Source: Papaver somniferum
Lineage: Eukaryota > Streptophyta > Magnoliopsida > Ranunculales > Papaveraceae
Assembly: GCF_003573695.1 (NCBI RefSeq)
Contig: NC_039366.1
Location: forward strand, 163,560,770-163,624,769
DNA length: 64,000 bases
Reading direction: 5' to 3'
The position numbers were made by a program, and so were the translations under genes. The notes beneath the pieces are model-generated. The model did no database searches, was not told the DNA's origin, and worked only from the letters and a program-made list of their open reading frames with translations. Positions 23,329 through 36,355 of this stretch are shown one piece after another. Numbering within the stretch: position 1 is the first letter of the stretch; every line of letters begins with the position of its first letter.

Positions 23329-26300
23329 TGTTGATGGTGGATTTTCAACAAAGGTCAAAACCGTAAAATCATGATACTGCATGTTTCTGACACGGCTTTC
23401 AGGCATGTGACGATTCATGTTTTACGAGCCATGATGAATATGTTTCTCGATAGGCCTCCACCAGTTGAGCTTTTGATACCTCGCATTTCATCATGAACTC
23501 TATGTAGAATAACATAATTGGGCGATTCTCCGTAAGATTGAGAGCAATAACGCCTTCAGGACGTCGGTGATACTCACTGTTCCCTGACTACATGAGAGAG
23601 ACCCACCTCTACATAGAAGAACGATTGGGCGGTTTTCCGTAAGATTGAGAGCAATAACGCCTTCAGGACGTCGGTGATACTCATTGTTCCCTGACTAAGT
23701 AGAGAGACCGTGTATAAATCCAGGCGGTTCTCTGTAAGATTGAGAGCAATAACACCTTCAGGACTTCGGCAACACTCGTTGTTTCCTGACTATGCACCTT
23801 TCAGAATGGGTATGACGCTTTAACTGGCTAATATCCCTTCTGTGATAGATTAATTCTACTGTGATATTCACCACTGAATTCCTAGAAGATAATCTATTTT
23901 ATCTCATTACTCCTATTTCATGATCGAATCCACGACTGATCTCATGGGATGGTAATAACTACTTTCATTACTCCGATTCTATGGTCGAATCCGCGATCCC
24001 ATGGAATGGTAATACTCATTTTATTATTCCGAATTCATGGTCGAATCCATGACTGATCCTATGGATTGATAATAAAAAACTACTCACTTTTATTACTCAG
24101 TTTCATGAATCATTCTCCACTGAATTTCATAAATTAGTAATAAATACTCAACAATCGGGCATCTGGACTATCACTGAGTAAGCCCCATAAAATTCTGCAA
24201 GTATACTCAACCATGATGCACGAACGAGCACCCAAATGCATGAACGAGCATTTAAAAATATGGACAAATGAGGAATCCTACACGGAATGGGAGAGTGAAA
24301 ATATTATTAAAATAATAAAGTGGCGCCTGTGGGACCGGGCCCACCGGACGGCCGGTCATGCCGCCGTGGCCAGTCCCCCACGCCCTTTTTCCTTTATTTT
24401 AGTTATTCTATTATTTTCATGAACTCATGAAAACTCCTTTATTCTAGCAATTTTCCTTGTTTGAGCAAAACTCATGGTTTCTCCATATTTTCACGGAATC
24501 ATGAAAAATAATATAAAATTAGGGAAAGTACCGCGGGACCGGGATCCTAACCGGCCGGCCATGCCTTGGCCGTGGCCGGTCCCACACTTTCCAAACCCTT
24601 ATTTTATTATTATTATTTCCCTAATTTCATGAAACTCCTCCGTTTCAACAAAAATCACGGTTTCTTCATATTTTCTCAAATATTGGTCAAATCATGAAAA
24701 AGCCAAAAAGTCAAATGGTCACATGACCGACTAGGCAACTCACACCAAATATTAAAATTTCATTATTTTAATATTTTCCGAACTTTGATCAAACGAGCAA
24801 AGTTCTACTTGCTCATTCGAGAAAAACCAAGAATTTCAGTCAAAGATCGAACTCTTCTGAAAATCCGAGATATTGCTCAAACGCACATCAGAAAATGCCA
24901 AAACTCTCAAGACTGAGACACGGACATTATGGTGACACGGGCATGTTTCCTTGACCGACCAGGGCCGGCCCTAAGGCTTGCAAGGAGCCGGTCCCACACT
25001 TTTTCATAATTTTGACCAAATTTGCTCAATTGCTCATATTGGGTCCAAACTCTTTCCAACCGACTTGGAATTTGCTCAAACGACCATCAACTGGTCCCAC
25101 GATCACCAAGGGCTGGTTTCATGCCCTCTTGTCCGGTCCCTCACTTTTACACAAATAGGTTTTACCACCTAATCCCCAATCGAGCACTATTTCAATAAAT
25201 GATGAAACCGGCATTTTATCACCATTCTTTCACCAACTGGTCAACTCAAGACCCAAGTGCACGCTAATTTGTGCACTTGGACACCACATGGACGTCCATC
25301 ATCCCATGTGGTCGGTCCCTCTATAACTCATGAATTGTTTTCAGCAATTCATCAATTGACGAACGATTGATTAAAAATTAGGGTTTCGAACAAACGCTTC
25401 ACGAATTCATCATTCTGAGCAAGTTCAAACACTAATAAATTTATGTTGATCCAGCAATCAGCATCTGGATTAATTATATAATATTTGGTAGTCTACCAAT
25501 ATTTTAATTAATATTTTATTGAGTTACGTCACCAATAAATAATTCGTCGAATTGAGCAATACTCGCTCAGTTGCTCGAATATTGATCCAACTATCAATAT
25601 TCAGTAATTCGTCGAATTGAGCAATACTTGCTCAGTTGCTCGAATATTGATCCAACTATTAATATTCAATAATTTATCAGTAATTCGTCGAATTGAGCAA
25701 TACTCGCTCAGTTGCTCGAATATTGATCCAACTATCAATATTCAGTAATTCATCGAATCAATGAATCCCTGAGCATTCTCCACTCATGATCAATTCAGCA
25801 AAACCTATACTCATTGTCTAATCAGTCAACAACTGACTAATAAAATACACAGCTGTCATGCAGACTCTACGATTCGTGAGATATCAATCACGTCACATGG
25901 GGGATATCAATTAGGGTTTTGGTCTGGCGGCCTACGACACGTGGATTCATCCATGATAAGAAATGTGAGTAAGTCGTAAAAACGGTTGAAGAAGTTAGCA
26001 AAGTAGTGGGTGAACGGTTAACCAAGTCTCCGCACGACCTGGAACTGGTTTCACCATGATTTCCCACTTCCCAACTCTTTCACTCAAGAAACCGTTACAC
26101 TTACAGGGATCAAGGTTTTACCATTCTGACAATATAAATAAGTCTCTGAATCCATTATTGAGGTCATCAACATTCGTCTACACAGAATTTCTCGAGCAAT
26201 TACTCTCAAGAATTCGTCAATCTCCCAGAACTTATTAGAACTCCTCAGTTCACAGAAAACTGGCAGAAACCTTCAACACATCTACAATCCTTGATCATCA

Positions 26301-26550
26301 TTGATCCCACACAATTCTCAGCTTCCCTCCTACAGATCGACCCATCTCCCTCTTTGCGACCGAATTGACTGTGGAACGTCCATTGACTTGGTTTAGGCCA
26401 GAGTCCTACAGATTGATCTCTCGAATCTAAGCACTCCCTTTGCAGTGCATCTGTGTGAGGTTGAACAGTTTGCTCGGTTTAGGAGTCTTGACAACACGCT
26501 CGTCTCTTCAATTCCCTGAAAAATCAGCAAATCGGTTTTCCCCATCTACA
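23329..26550 (+). repeat. Tat-1 3' LTR (3222 bp)
   Basis: Co-linear with 7563-10980 from TGTTGATGG to CCCATCTACA, followed by the target duplication GTAAG. It has three units of the 64-76 bp array (25545-25758) and a conserved TATAAATA at 26133-26140. Confidence 0.9.
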
Positions 26551-26581
26551 GTAAGATACGAGTTGATCACACTTCAGGATT

Positions 26582-26899
26582 TTATTTAGAAGAAGCCTTT
26601 TCACTGGAGCCATAGTCTTTTACTACACCAAGCAGAACATTGACATGTTTTCTTAACTGTTTGAATCTATCAGCTTGAATTCTAACAAGGTTTAGAATTA
26701 GTTTACTCTCTCTAGCTGTTTCGTCTTGAACAACAGAGTCAGATTCATTAGATAAACATATGTCAGTGTTAGTCTGTTTCGTTTGAACACGGGGTCCGTC
26801 TATAAGAGAGATTGAGGGATCTTTCTCTTTGATAGATTTATTAGAAACAGAACTTTTATTTTTGGTGACGCATTCATCAGATATAGTACTCTTGTCCAT
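26582..26899 (-). pseudogene. First ORF (gag-like) of the Copia element, 5' part
   Basis: Minus-strand frame of 105 codons starting 53 bp after the primer-binding site. It is hydrophilic, Ser/Lys/Asp-rich, with a helical segment (LILNLVRIQADRFKQLRKH). It ends at a TAA, and a second stop follows five codons later; the same frame then continues across the Tat-1 insertion point into 7562-7250. The protein family is not recognised by sequence; the gag assignment comes from its position. Confidence 0.5.
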
Positions 26900-26951
26900 T
26901 GAGTCAGATCGCTACAAACACAGACTTCTGAGGTCTTGAACGTGTTTGCCT

Positions 26952-26963
26952 GCTCTGATACCA
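26952..26963 (-). other. Copia primer-binding site (initiator Met tRNA)
   Basis: The minus strand reads TGGTATCAGAGC, the standard complement of the plant initiator methionine tRNA 3' region used by Copia elements. It lies 8 bp after the LTR end at 26972. Confidence 0.85.
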
Positions 26964-26971
26964 ATTAAAAA

Positions 26972-29420
26972 TGCGTGGGGTCTAACAACCACACCCAATA
27001 TTTCGATTAGCAATCTGTATGGACTAACTCCAATATACTTTCTATAGAATCAACTAGACAGTCAGACTCAATCTAGAGAAAAGTATATCGAGGAGTTAAT
27101 ATCTCTCTCTTGATTTGATTTTACTCAAGCAAATAGAAATATGCGAGTCTTTATGAAATACAAAGATAATAAACTTGGATGGTACCAAAGACCAATACCC
27201 AAGTATCAATCAATTCACAATTGATCGATACAAACGCACAACCTGTCATATTTCAATTATATAACAAAATATAATGCGGAATAGAATAACACAGACATTA
27301 AAAATTTTGTTAACGAAGAAACCGCAAATGCAGAAAACCCCCGGGACCTAGTCCAGATTGAACACCACATTGTATTAAGCCGTTACATACACTAGCCTAC
27401 TACAAACTAACTTCGGTCTGGATTGTCGTTGAACCCTAATCAATCTCACATTGCTTCAAGGTACAGTTTCGCTCCTTACGTCTCTGATCCCAGCAGGATA
27501 CTACGCACTTGATTCCCTTAGCTGATCTCATCCACAACCAAGAGTTGCTACGACCCAAATTCGAAGACTTTAATAAACAAATCTGTATCACACAAAAAAA
27601 TCTACAAGGATAGATAAATCTGTCTCCCACAGATAAACCTAAAAGTTTTGTTCTGTCTTTTGATAAAAATCAAGGTGAACAAGAACCAATTGATAAACCG
27701 GATTTATATTCCCGAAGAACAACCTAGTATTATCAATCACCTCACAATAATTTAAATCGTATGGTAGCGAAACTAGATATTATGGAATCACAAACGATGA
27801 GACGGAGATGTTTGTGATTTCTTTTTATCTTGCCCTATCGGAGATATAATCTCAAGTCAATTATTCAATTGAACTCGGACGATAGAAAATGGCAAGATCA
27901 GATCGCTCAACTACAGGAGAAGAAGTTTCGTCTGGCTTCACAATCCCAGTAAAGTCTTTCAGTCGTTAGTCGACAAGGTCTCGAGAAGAAACCTATGATT
28001 AAAGGAGAATCGACTCTAGCAAACCAACTAGTATCACACAGGAGGTGTGGGGATTAGTTTTGCACAGTTTCTAGACGTCTCCTTATATAGTTTTCAAATT
28101 AGGGTTTGCAATCTAAGTTACCTTGGTAACAAAGCATTCAATAATCACCGTTAGATGAAAAACCTGATTTATCCAAGCTAATATCTTTCAACCGTTAGAT
28201 CGAAACTTTGCTTGTCACACACAAATGAAATGTATTCATTTAGGTTTGAGTAACCGCACCTAAACGTGTACATTGGTTGGTTCACAAATGGTTGACCAAT
28301 GGTTAGCCATATGAGTGCTTTCATATTAATCGTATTCATCTTTCTCATAACTAGTTCAAATGACTCATAAGAACTAGTTCAAGAGTTGTTCAATTGCTTA
28401 GGTCTTTATACATAGACACAATTGAAACAAAATCGGTTTGATTCATTTGAATCAATTCATGAACAATATACCCACGGTTTGCAAAGATTGCATTCCTTAT
28501 ATTTTATTTTTTTAAGTCCATGAACTACCGATTTGAGAAATAACTAGCTTGGGTACGCGTACGGGTATACGTACCTTAGCTACCAGATTTTGAGTTGGTT
28601 TTAGTTTCCAAACTCGGCAGAATTTTTCGGGTGAAAAAGTTCCGCCAGTACGCATATGGGTACGCGTACCTAAGGTGACAGGTTTTTGAGTTCGTAAACT
28701 TCAAACTCAGCAGAATTTCACGGACGTGAATTTCCGCCAGTACACGTACGGGTACGCGTACCAACCTGTCTCCTTCACCAATACCGCATGCACACATATG
28801 CACACACTTGGTTTCCGGCATATGGATTTATACACTAATGTGCGAACACACTATATGCTTACATCCATAGGTGGTTACATATTCTCAACTCTACATTTCA
28901 ATCGTTGAAACATTCTTCTATAATGTTATAACATTCGCTAGACATAAAGAATCGACTATTGTCATCAAAGCTATTTTCAAGATTGAAACGTCGTCATGAC
29001 TTTCGTCAAGGGTAAAGATGAAGATGGTTAAAGCAAAAGCTTACCAACACGTATTTCGAGAAAAAGATAGGCGAGTAAGCTCGGCTCGAAATAGAAAATG
29101 TGTATGCAAGAAAACTATCATACTTATACGACTTTTGCCTCAAGAGTAGGAGATAGAGTAGATAGACTTTTGAGTGACAAGATGAGTTCAAGTCTCCGCA
29201 TACCTTTTGGTCGGATGAAGTTGCACTGGTTCCTTGAGTAGTTCTTCGTCTTTGCAAGATAATCGCCATGGAGTCTGGAGCTCAACTATTCCTAACTATC
29301 CTAGACCGAGACTTAGTCATAAGTATACTAGAAATCAAGACATATAGTTTTGATCACTAATATTGACAAACATGCTTGAGATAGCAATACATGCGAGTTC
29401 GACCGAGCAGTGCTCTAACA
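26972..29420 (-). repeat. Copia 5' LTR (2449 bp)
   Basis: On the minus strand the LTR runs from TGTTAGAGCACTGCTCGG at 29420 to GACCCCACGCA at 26972 and is followed by the primer site. The outer flank 'catat' (29421-29425) is a candidate target duplication, but the matching 3' LTR is not in the window. Relatives are at 60763-62965 and, as fragments, at 32228-32732 and 37428-37919. A minisatellite lies in its centre. Confidence 0.8.
28550..28780. repeat. Minisatellite with CGTACGGGTACGCGTACC units
   Basis: Three spaced blocks of 'acgggtacgcgtacc' separated by 'ccgaattc/aaactcggcagaattt' stretches. Units contain the palindrome GGTACGCGTACC. Confidence 0.65.
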
Positions 29421-30835
29421 CATATCTTTGAGAATATTCGGTTTTGGAAATTCCTTGGTGTCCAAACTTCCTTGGTCTATAAATATTGAAGTTTGCATTT
29501 CAAGCAAACTAATCCTAAGAGCCAGCAAAACTACCTAGTTGTGTTGTTCCTGGTGGAGCCGCCTATTCGGAGAGGAAAGTAACCTAATTAGGCGAAATCT
29601 CTTACAGCCGCTCGTTTAAAGACTTCTTTGGGATTGAGAAGCTCTATTAGTACTGTTGATGGAAACTAGATGATTGCAGTTTATTATTAGTTTTCGATTG
29701 ATTTGATTGACGAACGGTTGTTGAACTTTGATTGCACCTAGTTTGTTTATGCTTGAGAATTTTCTCTTCTGATACAAGATTCACTCAAACTATATCGAAG
29801 TTTCGACGAGGATCTTTAGACTTTTGTAGTTCTAAAGACGTCTTGCGATAATCTATCGTTAATAGACTTCGTTCTGTGTGTGATTGATCACAAGAGATTC
29901 AAGTTGATTGTGTGCATGTGTTTATTGAAGATCAAAGAAGATTTGAAGACAAAGAAGATATTTGGGTTCATAATCTTTGGTGTGCACAATACTTGTTTCG
30001 GCTGGAAAAGGATCCAGCTATAATCGGTTTATCTTTGTGATAGATTTGATTGATTAGTTGAGTAGATCGACATCAATACAATTCTTTGTGATTCAAAGTA
30101 TTGATTTCAAAATCTTGACAATTACTTTGGTAATTGTTATTGGATAGATCTAAGGACCTGACAAAGGAGTTTATTGGGATAAACAGAAGAGCCTTTTGTC
30201 GAACTCATATCACTTGGTCGAAAAGGGTTGTTACCGAACAGATTTGTTGTTCCTTTACTATTTGGAATACGAACCAAAGGAATTGTTCCAAGTGCATGAC
30301 TTATTGCAAGTTGGAGGCGCAGGGATACTGACGGAACTAGGTGAACTATAGGTTTAGTTTCTTGGTCTCAACTATACGAAGTTTGTTTAGATTTTGTATA
30401 ACGGCTTCATCCTGAGAGTATTCAATTCTGGACAAGGTCCCGGGGTTTTCTGCATTTGCGGTTTCCTCGTTAACAAAATCTTGTTGTGTCTTTTACTTTT
30501 CTATATCCGCAATTATAATTGTTTTATTATAATTAGAAGTAAAATACTCAAACGTTAATTCCTATTTACTTGATAACAATCCTACTGTGTTTGTTTAAGT
30601 CCGAACCTTTTATCAAGTAAACATAATTCATTGTTGTATTGTCTCAATCTTATATCCATAGTCAATCACACAAGTTATATTGTTATCGTATTATCTCGAC
30701 CTCGTATCTATAGACGATCACACCAAGTGTGAACCGATTAGTTGTATTGTCTCGACTCAGTCCATAGACAATCACTTTCGGAGAAAGGACTTATAGGTGA
30801 AAAGTTTTAGATTGATGTATATTTGGGTACCCTCG
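29421..30835 (+). mobile_element. Copia-type LTR, 3' portion, plus strand
   Basis: 29421-30450 copies 3784-4829 with few differences; 30451-30835 adds the LTR end that the first copy lacks ('gggtaccctcgtc'). It begins exactly where the Copia 5' LTR ends, so that element inserted into, or recombined within, a copy of this LTR family. No gene; the frame at 30134-30331 is the same shadow as at 4498. Confidence 0.65.
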
Positions 30836-30841
30836 TCTTTT

Positions 30842-31157
30842 CAATTTTATAGGATGAAATTACACATATATCCCACACATAATCAAGTAACTAAATACAT
30901 AGATTTTGTTAATGTCTTATTTACGAAGTTCAAAATATAAGTGTTATACTAACCTCAAGTGCAAGGATGATTTCTTCGTTGCAGTCGTTAATTCTTTACA
31001 TTCTTTAGAGTAATATTTGTAAGTCCCAACATTCCTAGACTTTCTAGTCTAACCTAAACGAAGTTGACTCTAATAACGACTCTAGGTGAGTTTTGATACT
31101 AAAATATGACAACCAACCTTGACATGCCAACGCTTGGTGGGTTCAACCAAGATATGA
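30842..31157 (-). mobile_element. Copia-type LTR 5' terminal fragment, minus strand
   Basis: Minus strand starts TGTTAGATCATATCTTGG near 31157 and runs to 'taggatgaaattacacat' at 30842, matching 1735-1850 and the reverse of 2340-2820. It is head to head with the next entry. Confidence 0.6.
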
Positions 31158-32227
31158 TCTAACACTAGGTTGAATCCTCCAAGTGTTGGTATGTCAGGGT
31201 TAGTTGTCATATTTTAGTTTCAAAACTCAAGGTCGCTTCATTAGATTACTAGAGTTAACTTCGTTAGGTTAGACTAGGAAGTCTGTAAATGTTGAGTCAA
31301 ACTCGTGTTATACTGAAGAACCTGAAGACGTATTGGCATCAAGGAACACATTAGCCTTCTGTTCGAGGTTAGTAATACAAGATTTGACTTGTTTCCATTT
31401 CTATCTACGTTGCTTTCAAGTTATTTACTTATAAAGTATAACATATATCTTTTGAACCTTGTAATTGAGAGATAAATAATAGCTTTGTAACTTGTTACTA
31501 GATTGTGTAATGAAATTTAGATTGATTGCATGCCTATAAAACTATGTTTAACTACATGAGTTTAAGAAAGTTAACTTGCGAAACTTGTTTCGTATTTAAA
31601 AAGAATCAATAGTGTTGGTGGTCCGATCCGTATTGAGGATCTCTTGAAGAGCCGGTCCTAATAGCAAAATATATTTCCGGTTTTCACATTACTTTAGGGT
31701 TTGTGTGAATACCAGAATATGGGTTGCTATTTAGGAAAGTTCAAGATGTCGACATAGTGACTAATTTGAACACATGCTAAAATCATATTCTGTCATTATT
31801 CAAAGATATTCCTTGACAAGGTGAAAGATATTAGTAAAGTATAATTGTATGCTAACTAATATTGAGCTGTTATCCATGAGGAATTTTGGTATATTAGTTG
31901 GAGCTATGGTCCATTTCTCGAATTCGTACTAGGTAGGTATGTGTAAGGGTACACGTACCTATGGTCTAGTTTGTGAATTCATGGAGCTAGGGTACGCGTA
32001 CTGGGTCTGAATACCCTAAGCTATTCACGAACTCAGTCTCTTGGGGTACGCGTACTGGGTATGCGTACCTTCCCCTTGTACGAATTCAGAACCTCGGGAT
32101 ACACTGACTGGGTATGCGTACCAACATACGTTCTGGAACTCATATGTCTAGGGTAAGTGTACTGGGTACGCATACCTACCCTGTGCCCATATTTCAGTAG
32201 CTCTGAAAAAATCTCTTTCACGATTTG
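31158..32227 (+). mobile_element. Copia-type LTR 5' part, plus strand, with minisatellite
   Basis: The left end ('aggttgaatcctccaag') mirrors the neighbouring minus-strand copy. It continues through an AT-rich stretch to a minisatellite of 'gggtacgcgtactgggtatg' units at about 31930-32190. No gene. Confidence 0.55.
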
Positions 32228-32732
32228 GAGCATTCTCAATCGCCATAGATATGAAATATCATTGGTTGGGAAATTTCCAAATGATCAACTGGAAACATAA
32301 ATAGTTCTTGAATAATAAATTGTTGTCAACCAAGATTGTCAAGGATCTATGAACATCCATTGCTTGAATCATATTTCGAGATATTTAACAAGACACGCTT
32401 GATTCAAAACTTCTTCTTTGTAATATTTAATCTACTAAAATCATACGACATAGTCTCGCAACGATAGAATGGTAATGCTGTGCATAAATAGGATGTTCCA
32501 GTCTTCACATGCCTCTTTGTCGATGAAGTTCTTTAATGTCTTCGTTTGTTCTTCAGTCTTCAATCTTCAAAGGTTATTCGGTAATGTCTAATACTCAACT
32601 ACCATACTCTAATCCTAGTTCAAGTCTTGACTTTAGTAGACTAGAAATCTAGATATAGTTTTATCCAACTAATATTGACAACAAGCTTGAGATAGAAAAA
32701 CTTACGAGTTCGTCCGAGCAGTGCTCTAATAG
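32228..32732 (-). mobile_element. Copia-type LTR 5' fragment, left half of duplication copy A
   Basis: Minus-strand end '...gagcactgctcgg' at about 32728 matches the LTR start at 29420. Together with 36768-37243 it forms copy A of a tandem duplication whose copy B is 37428-38367. Confidence 0.65.
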
Positions 32733-32737
32733 TAATT

Positions 32738-33057
32738 TGTAGTGATCTACAGTACAATTGATATACAGAAACAACTCTCAATCTCTAAGGATAGAGATCA
32801 TTGGAGAAGAAGGGAGGAATTTGGAAGGTTAGAAGAAGAATTAGACGAATTATAGGAGGGCAAGAGAAGGAAGACGATATTTGGGAGGGAAGAACATTTC
32901 ATTTTATTAATTCATTGGTCCCGATGCTTACAACAAAAACAGCTTATATTGTTGTAAATCAACTCACAAACAATTATACCTAAGCCACCCCTCAACTACT
33001 AAGAAAACTAAGAAAATAACCTGATGGTCTAATTGTCATGAAGCTCGGTTTATGACA
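32738..33057 (-). repeat. 3' LTR of the 4.0 kb element (320 bp)
   Basis: Collinear with 36356-36762 except that the second copy has a poly-G run and N gap. Short for an LTR, as in TRIM/LARD-like elements. Confidence 0.9.
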
Positions 33058-33135
33058 AATCCCACCTCTTCAAATCATCCTTGTCCTCAAGGATATAAAA
33101 TGATCCTGACCGGTGGAACACACAACTATTGCATA

Positions 33136-33966
33136 CTAGCGGCTGCATCTCGAATTCAGTAGAAGATATGAACTTAATAAATTTGATACCAACGCCCATA
33201 AGAAACTGAAAGCCTTCATATGAATTGTAGGTATGAGGCCTAGTCTGAGTTCAAAACTGATCGATGCACTCGAGTGTTCTGTGCTTATTTCCTTATGGGA
33301 AACAGAACGAGTAACTTCATAAACCTCTGCTTGGTAAATGCTAGTAAAAACACCTCCAGCATCCACAAATATCAACTTGAAAACAACATAGCAAATGATT
33401 GTATGAGTACCTATCAATGTAAGAGACCTTACCCCACCACCAGTTGAGGCCTGGACATGCATCTTCATGTTTACTTTTTTGTAAATAACCTGCATGTGGA
33501 ATTGTATTTGTAAACAATTTCCCACTCCCAACACAGAATTCTTCACCTGACAATCTTTTCTTAAGAAAATAACTTCTTCATTGTTAACCTGCAGCTCAAA
33601 CTATTCACCTTTCTCAACAGAATAATAAGTATCCAGCTTAAATTTGTGCATAGTAAATCTGGTCATGTGGCATTTAACTGAAGTAGTTGTTGAAAGTGCA
33701 AGGTGAATTACAAATTTCTGTAATTTCCTGGAGTTGACAGTCTCTTCTTTTTCATGTTGCGCTGTGCCATGAGATGTAGAGATCTCCAGTACCTGGTAGT
33801 GCTGCTTGCGAGCTAAAAGGTCTTGTAAACGCGATTGTAGCTTGTTGAATATCCAAATACCCATTTCCATATTCTTGTCAACACTACCTCTCACAAACCA
33901 GAATAATCGTCGAATGCTAACAACCATAATCTTCTCAAACTCAGGTTTATAATATGAAACACTCAT
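33136..33966 (-). other. Unrecognised frames, 3' interior of the 4.0 kb element
   Basis: Minus-strand frames 33601-33966 (121 codons) and 33136-33546 (136 codons) lie in the element's interior near its 3' LTR. Neither shows a known domain; the second has a hydrophobic middle and end. 33967-34585 is similar sequence with stops. This may be captured host sequence or decayed element sequence. Confidence 0.25.
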
Positions 33967-34585
33967 AAATATGTTATTGTATGAAGGAAGGGAGTAACCT
34001 GTTGTTAAACCTGAAATAGAGATTAACCTATTCCATCATTTTGCACCAATAATACAGGAACCTGAAACGAGCACAATTAAGTCCAACTTGAAAATTTTCT
34101 TTCTGACCCAAGAAATGGATTCGAATTCTAGGCTGAATTGGATCATAGAGTATAAGAAGACTGGTTATATCAATTCCATAACAGAGATATCCCTTTCCAT
34201 AACAAATGCAAACACATTCATCTCAATTTTATTTTGAACTCTGACACAACCCAGTAAAGAACCACCAACCATTCCCTTATCTTTTATGAGCTTGTTCTGG
34301 ATAACTAGTCCACATTGAGTTGATTCTACTCTGCTAGAACCCCTCTTTGGTAATACAACAAACTCCAAATTGTCCTCGAGAGTGTGGATAACTCAGCTTT
34401 AGCTGCTAACAAGATGACGAATGTTCTAACATTTCAACGGTACCTAGATTGTGTTGTAATTTAATCGCTTCACTGTACTGCACAAGACCTTCTCTAGTGT
34501 TGACCAAATGATACTCAACCCAATGCATGGTTCTTGTTTCTCCACTTCCAACAAGGTTAAGGATGAAAATTTCCTCTATTACCCT

Positions 34586-35602
34586 CTAATGGATTAGTGT
34601 TTTGATTACTAAACACGTAACTACCAAGTTCTTTTCATGCTCCTGAGGTAAATGTAGCAGAATATGATGCTGCTGGACACATTTAAGCTTGACCTTGAAA
34701 GTATTGCAACAATAATAACACAAATATTTTCCTTTCTTAGTTTTTATCCTCTCATACAGTGCACCCTTAAGTTGTAAAGAATAATGATGATCCCAGCTTG
34801 AACTCCATCTACCAGGTCCACCAACAATAAGGCTACGCAATCCACGTGTCTCTAAGACAACCAAAATATAACCACAAACATTTCTCATACTCCACAAACT
34901 TTTCTGAGCCTCTTCTAGTTCTTGCACATTCTCAGACTCACTTCCTTTAGTCGCTAGAAGTATCGCCTCAGCCCAGAGAATATTACCTTATGGAAATACA
35001 TCATCAAACAACGCTCTGGCATCATCCATGTCACCATTCTTAATAGACAAGCATACATTCGCCTTCCCAATTAACAATTCTAAGCCATACCCCAGTTCTT
35101 GAATCAAATTATGAACAGTATTTGCAAAGTAATTTTGCATTGACACGACCACGTGAAGAACGATAAAACCAGAAGTAAGTATAATAGAACTGAATTTATA
35201 ACCTCTTCTAAAATAATAAGGATACCCATGAAACATTTTTCCTCGATCAAATACCTTTTGAGAAAAATCCAGGCTACAATTTGAATATTCTCCACCACTT
35301 GTATACATAAGAACCAACTCCAAGGTATTGCTTCCCATGTAGTTTGGTAAATTTTGAGATAAATCTGAGCTTGCTTTAATTGACACCTTTGAATAAGTAT
35401 TCCACAAACTGGTCTCATGCATTCTATCTCGAGCAAACAACAGATGGACACAAGCATAACTGGAGATATAATCTCTGTCTGAAATTCTCGCAAACAGATT
35501 CCTACTATAACAACTGTCACCACCTTTAACGAATACAAGCATACGAACAAGAAGCAAGACAAAATTTAAAATTTCTCCTAGAGAAATAAGAGCACACCTC
35601 AC
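34586..35602 (-). pseudogene. Unrecognised interior ORF, one frame with one stop
   Basis: Frames 34988-35602 (204 codons) and 34586-34927 (113 codons) are in the same phase and are split by a stop around 34985, so about 1 kb is nearly open. Near the end of the first part is IKNGDMDDARALFDDVF, which resembles helical-repeat proteins of the PPR kind only faintly. The second part has KGKYLCYYCCNTFKVK, a Cys-rich patch. No gag or pol motif. It could be a transduced host gene fragment. Confidence 0.3.
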
Positions 35603-35853
35603 TGACTAAAAATTCTTTACCCCGATCAAAAAGCATACGACCATAATCATGAATAATTAAAACAACACCCGAACAAGTAATTCGATATTCGAGTAAGAAT
35701 GAAAACATTTTGAGAATTATGAATATATAAGAAATAGACTGATTAAGCTTGTCATCACTGATACATTTCCAATATTCATTAAAATTCTGATTTAACGAGT
35801 AGAAATTCTTTACCTCGGTTGTAACTCTTCTAACTTGAATTTCTACATTCACA

Positions 35854-36354
35854 TCAAGGAGTTATTATTACAATTGAAGGGTTTACCTTCTTGGTATTCA
35901 AGGAACATCGAATTCTCCGGTATATCTGAACTTCACCTAGAATACCATCTCTGTCGTCAATATAGAAATGGGTTTTAGCCTCAGATCTACCATCACCTTC
36001 TGCCATTGTTGGTGGATTTGAAGAATGATGAATGAAATCACTCGCTGATTTTGACTCGGTAGAAGTTACTTTCAAATCGGCATCAATTTTGGGTGTGAAT
36101 CCAGATGAGGGTTCCGGCAAGCCTTCATTTACTTTAACTTTGCTCAAACGATCTTATACGGCCTTCAATTCAGCAGATAAATTCTTAATGCTGGTGATAA
36201 ATTGTGGTGAAAGATTTTTGTAATTATCCTTGAATTCCCTAACTAAGTATTTCTGAATACTCTTCAGAGAATCAACCTTCTTAGCTAGCTCATCAAACTC
36301 TTTTTGATTCTCCATTATAACCAGGTCACTCAAAATCGAGTGCTCTGATACCAT
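35854..36354 (-). pseudogene. Gag-position ORF of the 4.0 kb element, one stop
   Basis: The frame starts at an ATG overlapping the primer site (36352-36354), runs 66 codons with a coiled-coil pattern (ENQKEFDELAKKVDSLKSI), meets one TAA, then continues in phase for 97 more codons. Position right after the primer site and the helical start fit a reduced gag. No capsid or knuckle motif is visible. Confidence 0.4.
36342..36353 (-). other. Primer-binding site (initiator Met tRNA) of the 4.0 kb element
   Basis: Minus strand TGGTATCAGAGC begins two bases after the 5' LTR end (…CTACA). Confidence 0.85.
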
Positions 36355-36355
36355 T

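Larger units (their letters stand above)
7563..26550 (+). mobile_element. Tat-1: 19 kb Ty3/Gypsy Tat-type element with antisense gene
   Basis: The element is bounded by LTRs at 7563-10980 and 23329-26550, both TGTTGATGG...CATCTACA, and flanked by the direct repeat GTAAG (7558-7562, 26551-26555). Order on the plus strand: LTR, primer site, gag, protease, integrase remnant, then an antisense multi-exon gene (14084-17814), nested insertions, polypurine tract, LTR. RT and RNase H are missing. Long LTRs, a TGGCGACC-type primer site and an antisense gene between pol and 3' LTR are traits of the Tat lineage. Sampled stretches of the two LTRs differ by a few percent, so it is older than Tat-2. It inserted into the first ORF of a Copia element on the opposite strand. 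Confidence 0.9.

Noticed and set aside
26952..26963. Sequence complementary to initiator Met tRNA, considered as part of a tRNA gene
   Set aside because: Only the 12-base primer site is present, at an LTR end; there are no tRNA arms.
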